A DNA stretch of 64,000 nucleotides from G965250275 sp965250275 (GTDB lineage: Bacteria; Pseudomonadota; Alphaproteobacteria; Rhodobacterales; Rhodobacteraceae). Of the stretch, positions 26,129-35,532 are shown in pieces. Each line of letters starts with the position of its first letter. The first letter of the stretch is position 1. The stretch spans positions 1,736,001 to 1,800,000 of the forward strand of contig OZ252297.1 of NCBI GenBank assembly GCA_965250275.1. Reading direction: 5' to 3'. The notes beneath the pieces are model-generated. The model saw nothing but the letters and a program-made list of their open reading frames with translations, did no database searches and had not been told where the DNA came from. The position numbers were made by a program, and so were the translations under genes.

Positions 26129-28582
26129 TTAGCCGCGTCCTCGGCGCATCACAGAATTGTGCAGCGCTTTCCAGTCCGCCGAGTAGTGCGAGTAGAGCGT
26201 GTGCCACGGTTTGACCGGACCGGCCCAATGCACGATCTTTGGGTCGTTATGGTAGTCTTGCGCTGGAACATAATTCCATTCTGGCTCCAGCCATTTGATC
26301 TTGCCGCGGTAGTGGACGCTCAGTGCGTCTTGATCATGGCATCCGCTGTTTTCGATCAGCGAGATGACCTTTGAAGCCATACCCTCAGCGCGCATATGCT
26401 GCAGGTTCATCACCATGACGCCGCTGTTGAAGGCCGGTACGCTCAGCGGGCCGCTGTGGTGTAGCCTGCGGCTCAATGCCCATGCCTCCGAGGCAGGCAA
26501 TGGTTTTACAATGTCGCGTAAGACTTGCTCTGCTGTGGCCCAACCCTTCGCAACGCTAGCCCGCGCAGCCAGTGGCGCGTCTTCCAATTCAGTTTCGAAC
26601 AAAGGGCGAAGATCGGCGCGCGCCAGCGTATCGACGTCCATGTACAATACGCGATCAACTTCCGGCAGAAGATGCGGTGCCAGCACGCGATCAAAAGCTG
26701 AGACACTCAGGTGCGAAAGGCGCTGACGAATCGAGCCGGGCGCATAGCTGAGCTGCGACAGGTCATACTGTGTGATTCGAGTCTCAGCACCTTGATAAAT
26801 CGCAAAGGCCGATGCGGCCTCCGCATTGGTTACGCCGCGGGTGAACAGATGGCAGTCGATTGGACCAGGGGTGTGTTGGCGCAGTGCTGCGAAAGCAACT
26901 TGAAGGTACGCGAATTGGTTGGCGTCAGCGCAAAGCAAAACCGTGACGGGTGTGCGCGCGTCGTCTTGCGGCACAACGAAATTGGTGAGGTGATGCAATG
27001 GCACGCTTCCGCTCACCTGCACCGGGTCGAAGCTTGCCACCGGTGCAGGGGGAAATTGGCCGCAGTATGCCTCAGCATGTTCGAGCTCGGTCTTCCAAAG
27101 CTGCTGCCAAAACGCCCTGAAGCGTTCCGGCGTTGTGCCTGACAGAATATGTGTGCTCACTTCGGCAAGCTTGTCCTCAAGCTTGGTCCGCATATTCGCG
27201 AATTCGGTGTCATCGACATTCAACAGGCCTTCGAACCGGATGTCAGATGCAGACTTCGGCCTAAAGGCGACGGGGATGCCCATAGACCGGGCGGGGTAGT
27301 AGCAATGCAGCCGCGAGGTCACGATACGACCGATTTGACGATAGGAGCCAAGCAGATCGAGGGCCGACTGAAGGGCGTCGGTCAGAGACTGGCCGCGGTG
27401 TGCCAGATCGCGATGGCTGAAAAGAATTGGCTGTACGCCGTCCAGTTCATCTGGCGATGGTTCACAGTCCACAAATCCTGCAGAACTGGAGTCGTCGTTC
27501 TGTGTGGTGTCGGAGAATAGACCACCAATGGTCGATGTCAGGCAGCCGGTGAAAAAGGCCGGGATGCTGCGCTCTCGCAGCAGATAGACAGTCGCCCAGT
27601 CCCGGCACCCAATTGGCGCATGTTCTTTGAGGTAGGCCACCGCGGTATCGGTGAGCAATGTGGGGTCGTTAATGTGGAACGATACGAAGATTGGCGTGAC
27701 ATTGGGGTGAAACGGAAAATCGATAACCCCCCTAAAAACGGCATGGGCGTACCAGCCATTGCATATGAGGTACGTTTGCGGCGGGCACTCGCCGAAGTTC
27801 GAGGAATCGCGATTGACCGGAATCAGACGGACACGCGCCGGCGGCGTATCGAGGTGCAGTTTCGGTTCGATGTCTTTGGCCAATTCTCTGGCCAGATCGT
27901 TGACGGGGTCCGCGCCAACAAAGGTAATATTCCTGTGTCTCAGAATGTGCAGCAACGCTGCCAATGATTGCACCCAATCGCCGGTGTTGTACGAGCTGCT
28001 GGACCGGTCCACAGACTTGTATCCCATGACCCCGACATTGACCGTCACCTGATCGGGCTCGGTTGGATCCACTTTGCCGGAAATCTGCTCAAGCCATGCA
28101 AAGTAGTTCTTGGATTGCGCGTCGTCTGGGGCGACCAGGCATTGCGCTCGTTTCGCCTCTTCGCGCAGTTTCTGGTACTGCCCGGCCTGCGCCAGTAGTC
28201 TCAGCAAACCCAGGCGCATTTTGGGACGTAGGTTTTCGCGTTGCAGCAATTGATCGATTTCAAGCAACGTACGAGAGGGGTTTGCCGACAGTCCGGTTTC
28301 CAATTGTGCCAGGCGGAAATCGTTCGATCCAGAGAGTTCCTTTGCTTCTGAAAAGTAAGCATATGCTGCGTGATGCGCACCAAGCTCTTTCAGCAACATA
28401 CCTGCACCTGCCGCGCCTGCCGCGCGGTTCTGCGGATCGTCATAGAGCATTTGTACAAGGGCCCTGATCTGGGCCCGATGAGGGCTTTTGTTATAGTCCC
28501 GAACGAGACTCAGTACGGCCTTTTGAAGGGGCGCACCTGACGTCAGTAAGTCGAACAGTGACTTTTCGGGTCGTTTAGCCAC
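26129..28582 (-). CDS. Polysaccharide pyruvyltransferase-like plus GT8 glycosyltransferase fusion
   Basis: An 817-residue protein in three parts. Residues 1-170 are a helical repeat region resembling TPR. Residues about 180-480 look like a polysaccharide pyruvyl transferase domain (YNTGDWVQSLAALLHIL at 198, GCRDWATVYLL at 325, TSRLHCYYPARSMGIPV at 422). Residues about 545-800 are a GT8-type glycosyltransferase with the metal-binding DVD at 649-651 (VLYMDVDTLA), HDQDALSV and HWAGPVKPWHT. It could both add a sugar and decorate a surface polysaccharide with pyruvate. No other polysaccharide genes adjoin it. It is followed downstream by the convergent rluD and preceded by metG. Confidence 0.75.
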   Translation of the reverse strand: MAKRPEKSLFDLLTSGAPLQKAVLSLVRDYNKSPHRAQIRALVQMLYDDPQNRAAGAAGAGMLLKELGAHHAAYAYFSEAKELSGSNDFRLAQLETGLSANPSRTLLEIDQLLQRENLRPKMRLGLLRLLAQAGQYQKLREEAKRAQCLVAPDDAQSKNYFAWLEQISGKVDPTEPDQVTVNVGVMGYKSVDRSSSSYNTGDWVQSLAALLHILRHRNITFVGADPVNDLARELAKDIEPKLHLDTPPARVRLIPVNRDSSNFGECPPQTYLICNGWYAHAVFRGVIDFPFHPNVTPIFVSFHINDPTLLTDTAVAYLKEHAPIGCRDWATVYLLRERSIPAFFTGCLTSTIGGLFSDTTQNDDSSSAGFVDCEPSPDELDGVQPILFSHRDLAHRGQSLTDALQSALDLLGSYRQIGRIVTSRLHCYYPARSMGIPVAFRPKSASDIRFEGLLNVDDTEFANMRTKLEDKLAEVSTHILSGTTPERFRAFWQQLWKTELEHAEAYCGQFPPAPVASFDPVQVSGSVPLHHLTNFVVPQDDARTPVTVLLCADANQFAYLQVAFAALRQHTPGPIDCHLFTRGVTNAEAASAFAIYQGAETRITQYDLSQLSYAPGSIRQRLSHLSVSAFDRVLAPHLLPEVDRVLYMDVDTLARADLRPLFETELEDAPLAARASVAKGWATAEQVLRDIVKPLPASEAWALSRRLHHSGPLSVPAFNSGVMVMNLQHMRAEGMASKVISLIENSGCHDQDALSVHYRGKIKWLEPEWNYVPAQDYHNDPKIVHWAGPVKPWHTLYSHYSADWKALHNSVMRRGRG

Positions 28583-28627
28583 CCGCCGTGCGGCCCCAAC
28601 CGCTGGCGTCAGTGCGCGCCACCCTTG

Positions 28628-30334
28628 TCATGCGGTGCCCGCAAACCGTGCTTCCCATTCCACCCGCTGCTCGTCGGTGATCTTGGCAAAGAGCACGTCC
28701 GGCACCGAAAAGGCATGCCCGTCTGGCAGCGCGCCAAGGGCTGATGGTACGTCATCGGGCCAACTTGTGTCGAGCGTGTTCATCGCGCTCAGCATGCGCG
28801 CTGAGGAGGAAGGAATAAAGGGCGCGCTCAGAACCGCGTAGAGGCGGATCAGGTTGAGCCCCAGGCGCACCTGCATTGCGGCGCGTTCGGGGTCCTCCTT
28901 GAAGGTCGCCCATGGCGCGGCAGACTGCAGATACTCGTTGCCAGCCACCCAGATCGCGCGCAATTCCTGCGCAGACTTGCGGATCTCCATCGCTTCCATA
29001 TGCCGTTCATACGCGCGAATGCGGGTGGTGAGGGTCTCGATCAACTGGGTTTCTTCCGTGCCGTAGGAGCCACCTTCCGGTACGGCTTCCCCGAATTTCG
29101 AACGGCAGAACTTCGTAATCCGGCTGACGAAATTGCCCAGAACGTCAGCGAGATCCTTGTTCACGGATTGCTGGAAGTTCTCCCAGGTGAATTCACTGTC
29201 AGACGATTCCGGCGCATGGCTCAGCAACCACCAGCGCCAGTAATCAGCCGGCAGAATGTCGAGCGCCTGATCCATGAAAATGCCACGACCCAACGACGTG
29301 CTGAACTGGCCGCCGTCGTAATTCAGGAAATTGAAACTCTTGATATAGTCGACGAGTTTCCAGGGTTCTTCGGAGCCCAGAATGGTGGCCGGAAAGCTGA
29401 GCGTGTGGAAGGGGACGTTGTCCTTGCCCATAAATTGGGTGTAACGCACATCCTCTGCACCTTTGTCGGTGCGCCACCAGCGTTCCCAATCGCCCCCCGT
29501 GGCCTCCGCCCATTCCCCGGCACAGGCGATGTATTCGATCGGGGCATCAAACCAGACATAGAAGACTTTGCCTTCCATGCCCGGCCAATCCGCATCACCC
29601 CGACGGACCGGAATGCCCCAGTCCAGATCACGTGTGATGCCGCGGTCTTGCAGCCCGTCCCCCTCGTGCAGCCACTTCTTGGCAATCGATGTGGTCAGAA
29701 TGGGCCAGTCATGTTTGCTGTCGATCCACTGGTCGAGCCGGTCCTTCATGGCCGACTGACGCAGGTAGAGATGCTTGGTCTTGCGCACTTCCAGATCGGT
29801 GGAGCCGGAAATGGCGCTGCGGGGGTTAATCAGGTCCGTGGGGTTCAGCTGCTTGGTGCAGTTTTCGCACTGGTCGCCACGCGCACGCTCGTAGCTGCAG
29901 TTGGGGCAGGTTCCCTCGATGTAGCGATCCGGCAAATAGCGCGCATCGGCGTTGGAGTAGATCTGTTCTTCTTCAACCTCGCGGATCAGTCCTGCGTCCG
30001 CGAGCCGTCCTGCGAAATGTTGCGTCAGGCGATGGTTCTGAGGGCTTGAGGATCGCCCGAAATGGTCAAAGCTGAGGCCAAACCGGTTTGCGAGATCGGC
30101 CTGAACCGTGTGCATTTCGGCGCAGTACTCTGCGACCGGCTGACCTGCCTTTGCCGCCGCCAGTTCGGCGGGCGTGCCGTGCTCATCAGTGGCGCACAGG
30201 AAGAGCACCTCATGGCCGCGCGCGCGCATATACCGGGCATACAGATCGGCGGGCAACTGGCTGCCGATCAGGTTGCCAAGGTGTTTGATCCCGTTGATGT
30301 AGGGGATCGCCGAAGTGATGAGATGCCGTGCCAT
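28628..30334 (-). CDS. metG: Methionine-tRNA ligase
   Basis: A 568-residue class I aminoacyl-tRNA synthetase. It starts MARHLITSAIPYINGIKHLGN, with HLGN as the HIGH-type motif. The Zn-binding knuckle CPNCSYERARGDQCENC follows, and the anticodon-binding helical domain begins near VNKDLADVLGN. The KMSKS-type loop reads GGQFSTSLGRG. The protein lacks the extra C-terminal EMAP-like dimerisation domain. It is a likely essential enzyme that charges both initiator and elongator tRNA-Met. It sits between the glycosyltransferase fusion and an MFS transporter, all on the minus strand with short gaps. Confidence 0.95.
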   Translation of the reverse strand: MARHLITSAIPYINGIKHLGNLIGSQLPADLYARYMRARGHEVLFLCATDEHGTPAELAAAKAGQPVAEYCAEMHTVQADLANRFGLSFDHFGRSSSPQNHRLTQHFAGRLADAGLIREVEEEQIYSNADARYLPDRYIEGTCPNCSYERARGDQCENCTKQLNPTDLINPRSAISGSTDLEVRKTKHLYLRQSAMKDRLDQWIDSKHDWPILTTSIAKKWLHEGDGLQDRGITRDLDWGIPVRRGDADWPGMEGKVFYVWFDAPIEYIACAGEWAEATGGDWERWWRTDKGAEDVRYTQFMGKDNVPFHTLSFPATILGSEEPWKLVDYIKSFNFLNYDGGQFSTSLGRGIFMDQALDILPADYWRWWLLSHAPESSDSEFTWENFQQSVNKDLADVLGNFVSRITKFCRSKFGEAVPEGGSYGTEETQLIETLTTRIRAYERHMEAMEIRKSAQELRAIWVAGNEYLQSAAPWATFKEDPERAAMQVRLGLNLIRLYAVLSAPFIPSSSARMLSAMNTLDTSWPDDVPSALGALPDGHAFSVPDVLFAKITDEQRVEWEARFAGTA

Positions 30335-30390
30335 ATGAGCCCCGAGTCCGCGTCAGCGCGTCTTTAGCAGGGGGCGCTGGGCGTGGCCAG

Positions 30391-31626
30391 TCACTCCGAT
30401 GGCGGATCTCGATCGCGCGACCTTCCGGTCAGCCGGCCAATCAAGAAGGACGTGCGGGGTGCATAGATGTACCGTGTCCGGTCCGACGGGCTGGGGCGGG
30501 CCCGCATCCGCGTCAGACCAAAGGCGACGAGCACCAGATGTGCCAGCGCGATCATGATGAACAGGGCCGGTGGGCCGTACCCCTCGATCAAAAGCGATGC
30601 GGCGTAGGGTGCGGCAATGGCGCCCAACGCAAAGAAGAACATCAGCGCCGCTGATAGCTCGACTCGCTCGGAGTCATCCGCAAAATCATGGGCATGTGCC
30701 GCGGCCACCGAGTAGATCGGGAACGTGGTCAGGCCAAACACAAACGCGCTGGCCATCACACTCACAATCCCGAAGCTTTGACCGGCAATGGTGATGGCAG
30801 AGCTGGCAATGGCCGCACCTGACAGCCAGATCAGAACCCATCGCCGGTCGTATTTGTCCGCCAGCCAGCCGACCGGATATTGCGCAATTGCCCCACCAAG
30901 GACGAAGGCCGCGAGAAACCAGCCGATCTGCCCTGCGTTCAGGCCCACTTCTTGTCCATAGATTGGACCCACCATTCGGAACGAGGCCGAGGACAGTGCC
31001 GCAACGATAACCCCGGCAGCGGCAAGCGGCGATTTGGCCACGGCCAGCATCGGACGCAGGCGCGGCGCGGCTGGCGTGTCAGGCTGGCGCACCCGGGTCA
31101 GCGTCAGGGGCAAGAGTGCGGCGCAACACAGGATGGCAAGCAGGTTGTAGGAGACGTAGCTGGCGGGCTCCAGAATGCCGATCATCAGCTGCGCCAGCAG
31201 CGATCCGGTCATATCGACCACACGATAAGCGCCCATGGTGCGGCCGCGCGTCTGGTTGGTGACCTTGGCCTGCAGCCATGCCTCGATCACCGTGTAGCAG
31301 CCCGCGACACAAAGGCCCGAGGCCACCCGCATCAATGCCCACGCATAAGCGTCGATGACAAGCATATGCGCCAGCAGGCCGATGGCGCCGGCTGCTGTGA
31401 ACGCAGCGAAGGCACGGCTATGCCCAATGCCGCCCATCAGGCGCGGGGCCCACCAGCATCCGATGAAGAACCCCAGAAAGTGAGCGGAACCCAACATCCC
31501 GATCTCTCCGGTTGAGAAATCGAGCGCCAGTCCCGACAGCGCATCCAGTGGTCCCACACCGCCCGACGAGAGTTGCAAAAGCAAAACGGAGAGAAACAGG
31601 GCCGCGAAGGAAATGAGCATACGCAT
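30391..31626 (-). CDS. MFS transporter, YcaD-like
   Basis: A 411-residue protein with about 12 membrane helices, beginning MRMLISFAALFLSVLLLQLSSG. The segment RVASGLCVAGCYTVIEAWLQ, followed by NQTRGRTMGAYRVVDM, is typical of the YcaD/UMF group of MFS permeases. The substrate is not known. It lies 56 nt upstream of metG and 145 nt downstream of the yceI-like gene, all on the minus strand. Confidence 0.85.
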   Translation of the reverse strand: MRMLISFAALFLSVLLLQLSSGGVGPLDALSGLALDFSTGEIGMLGSAHFLGFFIGCWWAPRLMGGIGHSRAFAAFTAAGAIGLLAHMLVIDAYAWALMRVASGLCVAGCYTVIEAWLQAKVTNQTRGRTMGAYRVVDMTGSLLAQLMIGILEPASYVSYNLLAILCCAALLPLTLTRVRQPDTPAAPRLRPMLAVAKSPLAAAGVIVAALSSASFRMVGPIYGQEVGLNAGQIGWFLAAFVLGGAIAQYPVGWLADKYDRRWVLIWLSGAAIASSAITIAGQSFGIVSVMASAFVFGLTTFPIYSVAAAHAHDFADDSERVELSAALMFFFALGAIAAPYAASLLIEGYGPPALFIMIALAHLVLVAFGLTRMRARPSPSDRTRYIYAPRTSFLIGRLTGRSRDRDPPSE

Positions 31627-31771
31627 GTCAGGCCCACCTTGGCGCGCTTTGAGGTCAGAGCTATCGCTTTATCGACGAAGGCGTGTCGTTTTCAAGGTGC
31701 ATAGGTCACCAATGCGGCCGGGAAATGACATGAGCTCTGCCGACCGCCAGCTGGTAGAGCCAGCGACCTGT

Positions 31772-32356
31772 TCAAACAGCGACAATCACAGCACGAATGT
31801 CGAGCTTGACCGTGTCATCGACCAGTCCTGCATAGGCGGCGGCGCCAAAGGCACTGCGGCTCACCGCACCCGTCAATTCCACGGTCAATTGGCGCAGGTC
31901 GTCAGGTGCTGTGCCCGGTGGGCGAAACAGCTGCGCGTCCAGCGTCACGGGATGGGTCACGCCGCGCAAGGTCAAGTCACCCGTGATTCGCGCTCCGTCC
32001 GACAGTCGCCCATCTGAGGCGAGTTGCACCGATCTGGACACAAAGCGGATCACGGGGAAGCGCGCTGTGTCCAGGACGCCGGGGGATTTCAGCGCTTGGG
32101 TTGCGACGAACATACCGGTGCGCGCCTGATCCGCTTGCACATCAACCAGCACCTGCGACGCGGCCAGGTCCGTGGGATCAATCAGCAGATCTGCGCGGGC
32201 CACCGGCATCGTCCCGGTTTGAGACACGCCGTTGATCACAAACTGGAACCCGATCGAGGAAGCGGTGCCGTTCAGCATATAGGCTTGCGGCGCGGCGCGC
32301 AGCGGCAATGCCGCCAGCGACAGGCCCGTACAGAACAATCTTCGCGTCAATCTCAT
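31772..32356 (-). CDS. YceI-family periplasmic protein
   Basis: About 194 residues from ATG 32356, with a twin-arginine-containing signal sequence (MRLTRRLFCTGLSLAALPLRA). The YceI lipocalin-like fold is recognisable by YMLNGTASSIGFQFVIN, ARFPVIRFVSRSVQL and the GDLTLRGVTHPVTLDA block. YceI proteins bind long apolar molecules such as polyprenyl chains in the periplasm. The longer frame from 32407 lacks a signal-like start. The 128-bp gap before the aldo/keto reductase holds the divergent promoters. Confidence 0.85.
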   Translation of the reverse strand: MRLTRRLFCTGLSLAALPLRAAPQAYMLNGTASSIGFQFVINGVSQTGTMPVARADLLIDPTDLAASQVLVDVQADQARTGMFVATQALKSPGVLDTARFPVIRFVSRSVQLASDGRLSDGARITGDLTLRGVTHPVTLDAQLFRPPGTAPDDLRQLTVELTGAVSRSAFGAAAYAGLVDDTVKLDIRAVIVAV

Positions 32357-32484
32357 GGTCCATGACCTACCATGCCCCGTCGGCATGTCAGCCTTCCAAC
32401 ACACCACTGAACCAGAATGTGATCACCGGTTGTCCCCGGCGGAGCGATGGCTAATTTGACCAGCAACAAGTGGAAGGACAATTC

Positions 32485-33531
32485 ATGCAGATGAACCCGC
32501 TGGGCCGCACAGGCCTGATGGTGAGCGAACTGTGCCTGGGCTCGATGACCTGGGGCACACAAAACACCGAAGCCGAAGGCCGTGCACAAATCGATCAGGC
32601 GCTGGCCGCTGGGATCAACATCATGGACACCGCCGAGATGTATCCGGTGAACCCGGTGAGCGCGGAAACCGTTGGCCGGACCGAAGAGATCATCGGAACC
32701 TGGAATGCGGCCAATCCGTCGCGGCGGGGTGAGTACATTCTTGCCACCAAGCATTCCGGCGAGGGCATGGGATTTGTGCGCGACGGGGCGGCCATTTCAT
32801 CTGGGACCATTGCCGATACAATTGCCGGGTCGCTGCACCGTTTGCAGACCGACTACATTGACATCTATCAGTTTCACTGGCCGAACCGTGGCAGCTATAT
32901 GTTCCGCAAAAACTGGACGTATGATCCGTCCGGTCTTTCGGCACAATCCGTGCGCGATGACATGCTCGATTGTCTGGAGGCACTCAGCCGCGAGGTCGAA
33001 AAGGGGACGATCCGACACTTCGGTCTGTCCAATGAAAGTGCCTGGGGCACCGCGCAATGGTTACGCTTGTCCGAGGACAACGGCTTGCCGCGCGTGGTGT
33101 CGATCCAGAACGAATACTCGCTGTTGTGCAGGCTGTACGATACCGATTTGGCGGAACTGAGTGTTGCGGAAGACGTCGGCCTGCTGGCGTTTTCGCCGCT
33201 TGGGACCGGGCTGCTGACCGGCAAATATCAGGACGGCAGTGTGCCGGACGGATCGCGCAAATCGCTCAGTCCCGAATTGGGCGGCCGCAACAGCGAGCGG
33301 GTTTACGACGCAGTCGACGCCTATCTCGGCATCGCACGACGTCACGGTCTGGACCCGGTTCAGATGGCGCTGGCATGGTGCCGAACCCGACCCTTTATGG
33401 CGTCCGCCATTTTTGGCGCAACGACACCGCAGCAACTGGATCTGGCGCTGAGGTCAACAGAAGTGACCTTGTCGGACGAGGTTCTGGCAGAGATTGACGC
33501 GGCCCATCGGGGCTTTCCCATGCCCTACTGA
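32485..33531 (+). CDS. Aldo/keto reductase (Tas-like)
   Basis: A 348-residue NADPH-dependent oxidoreductase barrel. ATG 32485 follows GGAAGGA at 32472. The family signatures are LGRTGLMVSELCLGSMTWG at the start, MDTAEMYPV with the catalytic tyrosine, and IYQFHWPNR in the barrel; the length and insertions resemble E. coli Tas/YajO. The physiological substrate is unknown. It converges on the GlxA-type regulator gene and their ends overlap by 7 nt. It is not obviously part of the carnitine pathway. Confidence 0.88.
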   Translation: MQMNPLGRTGLMVSELCLGSMTWGTQNTEAEGRAQIDQALAAGINIMDTAEMYPVNPVSAETVGRTEEIIGTWNAANPSRRGEYILATKHSGEGMGFVRDGAAISSGTIADTIAGSLHRLQTDYIDIYQFHWPNRGSYMFRKNWTYDPSGLSAQSVRDDMLDCLEALSREVEKGTIRHFGLSNESAWGTAQWLRLSEDNGLPRVVSIQNEYSLLCRLYDTDLAELSVAEDVGLLAFSPLGTGLLTGKYQDGSVPDGSRKSLSPELGGRNSERVYDAVDAYLGIARRHGLDPVQMALAWCRTRPFMASAIFGATTPQQLDLALRSTEVTLSDEVLAEIDAAHRGFPMPY

Positions 33532-34538
33532 GGGAACCCGGTGGACGCGGCAGAGCCCGGTAGCGCCATCGCGCCGGTTCTGGATCGGAGCGCACGGGCC
33601 GACGTGCCGTAGGCGGCGCGAAACGCACGGGCAAAGCTTGCAGGGGAGGCGAAGCCCGTCGCCAGTGCGACGTCCAGAATGGGCCGGTCGGTGTCGGTGA
33701 CCAGCCGGAGCGCTTCGGTCAGGCGCAAGTGCAGGTAATGGGCCTTCGGAGTGGTTCCGATCCCGTTTCGAAACTGTTGTTCCAGAACGCGCGCACTGAC
33801 ACCCAAGCGGCGTGCCAGTTGCGGAATGGTCAACGGCGTGTCCAGCGTGGCTTCCATCAGTTCGGCCGCGCGCGCCGTCAGCTTGGTGTGGGACACCATG
33901 CCAGAGCGGCGCTGGGGGCGCGCGGGATCGGGCGCGCGGTCGTGAATGAAGACGCCCGCCACGCGCGCCGCCAGTGCAGCCCCAAAATTGTCGGCAATCA
34001 GTGTCAGCATCAGATCGATGGCGGGCAGCGCGCCGCCGCAGGTCAACCTCGCGCCGTCAATGTGATACCGGTCTTCAAGAACGGTAACCGCTGGAAAACG
34101 CGCGGCAAAAGCCTCCAGGTCTTCCCAATGGGTCGTTGCACGGTACCCATCAAGTATCCCGGCGGAGGCCATCAGCCACGGACCTCCGTCAATCCCGGCG
34201 ATCATCGCGCCCGTTCCGGCGAGACGCCTCAGACTGGCCCTAAGAGCGGGTGTGTCATGCCGCTCCAATCCGAACCCCGCGACGATCAGTAACAGATCCG
34301 TCTGATCCAAGCGGTTGAGTGCTTCGCCATGCGCTTCTATCCCGCTGGTCAATTGGGCGGGTCGACCGGTGGCCGTGACAAAGCGCCAGTCGAAAATTCG
34401 GCGGCCCGCCATGCGGTTGGCGGCCCGCATCGGGTCGACTGTGCTGGCAAACGATAGGGTGTTGCAATCGTCGAGCACCAACACGGCGACGCGCAGGGTA
34501 TTGCTCGGAGCTTCGGTTTGCATTTTTTCGAATTTCAT
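33525..34538 (-). CDS. GlxA/CdhR-type AraC-family regulator
   Basis: About 337 residues. The N-terminal 190 residues form a DJ-1/PfpI-like amidase fold (VAVLVLDDCNTLSFASTVDP), and the C-terminal 100 residues an AraC-type double helix-turn-helix (LTIPQLARRLGVSARVLEQQF, then ILDVALATGFASPASFARAF; motif guides only). In Pseudomonas the regulator of carnitine catabolism, CdhR, has this architecture. Here it is divergent to the carnitine operon with an 80-bp gap, so it is a strong candidate for its activator. ATG 34538 is chosen; ATG 34523 is possible because neither has a clear Shine-Dalgarno sequence. Confidence 0.85.
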   Translation of the reverse strand: MKFEKMQTEAPSNTLRVAVLVLDDCNTLSFASTVDPMRAANRMAGRRIFDWRFVTATGRPAQLTSGIEAHGEALNRLDQTDLLLIVAGFGLERHDTPALRASLRRLAGTGAMIAGIDGGPWLMASAGILDGYRATTHWEDLEAFAARFPAVTVLEDRYHIDGARLTCGGALPAIDLMLTLIADNFGAALAARVAGVFIHDRAPDPARPQRRSGMVSHTKLTARAAELMEATLDTPLTIPQLARRLGVSARVLEQQFRNGIGTTPKAHYLHLRLTEALRLVTDTDRPILDVALATGFASPASFARAFRAAYGTSARALRSRTGAMALPGSAASTGFPQ

Positions 34539-34617
34539 CAATTCAGAGACTACTAATGCAAACTATGAAATGACAAGACAGGTCATCCTTCCGCAAACCG
34601 GATTGGAAGGAGAGATC

Positions 34618-35532
34618 ATGCCCCTGGCCATGAACAAAGAGGTTTTCATCACCTGCGCAGTGACGGGTTCGGGCAGCACCCAGGACCGCAGCCCGCATGT
34701 GCCACGCAGCCCGGCGCAAATTGCCGAAAGTGCGATTGCGGCGGCCAAGGCCGGAGCCGCCGTTGTGCATTGTCACGTGCGCGACCCGGACACCGGGGTC
34801 CCCAGCCGGGATGTCCGGCTCTACCGCGAAGTCACGGATCGGATCCGAGATGCGGAGGTCGACGTCGTTTTGAACCTTACGGCGGGTATGGGCGGCGACA
34901 TGGTGTTTGGCCCAACCGAAAGCCCCTTGCCGCTTTCAAACGGAACGGACATGGCCGGTGCCACAGAGCGCGTGGCACATGTCGCTGAGTGTTTGCCGGA
35001 GATATGTACGCTGGATTGCGGCACCATGAACTTTGCAGAGGCCGATTATGTCATGACCAACACGCCCGGCATGCTGAGGGCCATGGGCGGGATGATGACC
35101 GATCTGGGCGTGATGCCCGAGATTGAGGCCTTTGACACTGGACACCTTTGGTACGCCAAACAGCTGGTGGCAGATGGTGTGCTCAACGGTCCGGCGCTGG
35201 TTCAGCTTTGCATGGGCGTGCCCTGGGGTGCACCGGATGACCTGAACACCTTCATGGCCATGGTGAACAATGTGCCGTCTGACTGGACCTTCAGTGCGTT
35301 TGGATTGGGCCGGAACCAGATGGCCTATGTCGCCGCATCCGTGCTGGCCGGTGGCAATGTCAGAGTGGGTCTGGAGGACAACCTGTGGCTGGACAAAGGG
35401 GTTCTGGCCGAGAACTGGCAACTGGTTGAGCGCGCGCAGACCATCATCGAGAACATGGGGGCCCGCGTGATCGGGCCAGACGAGGTCCGCGCCAAGCTGG
35501 GTCTGACCAAGCGGGCACCCCAGGTCCGGTGA
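34618..35532 (+). CDS. BKACE-family dehydrocarnitine cleavage enzyme (CdhC-like)
   Basis: The product is 304 residues from ATG 34618, with AAGGAG at 34607-34612. It belongs to the beta-keto acid cleavage enzyme (BKACE, DUF849) family: ITCAVTGSGSTQDRSPHVP at the start, AGAAVVHCHVRDPDTG with the metal-binding histidines, and GVPWGAPDD near the end. In carnitine degradation this enzyme takes 3-dehydrocarnitine and acetyl-CoA and forms acetoacetate and betainyl-CoA. The adjacent carnitine dehydrogenase-thioesterase fusion supports that substrate over kynurenine-like or 3-keto-5-aminohexanoate ones. Its stop overlaps the next gene's GTG start (GTGA at 35529-35532). Confidence 0.9.
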   Translation: MPLAMNKEVFITCAVTGSGSTQDRSPHVPRSPAQIAESAIAAAKAGAAVVHCHVRDPDTGVPSRDVRLYREVTDRIRDAEVDVVLNLTAGMGGDMVFGPTESPLPLSNGTDMAGATERVAHVAECLPEICTLDCGTMNFAEADYVMTNTPGMLRAMGGMMTDLGVMPEIEAFDTGHLWYAKQLVADGVLNGPALVQLCMGVPWGAPDDLNTFMAMVNNVPSDWTFSAFGLGRNQMAYVAASVLAGGNVRVGLEDNLWLDKGVLAENWQLVERAQTIIENMGARVIGPDEVRAKLGLTKRAPQVR

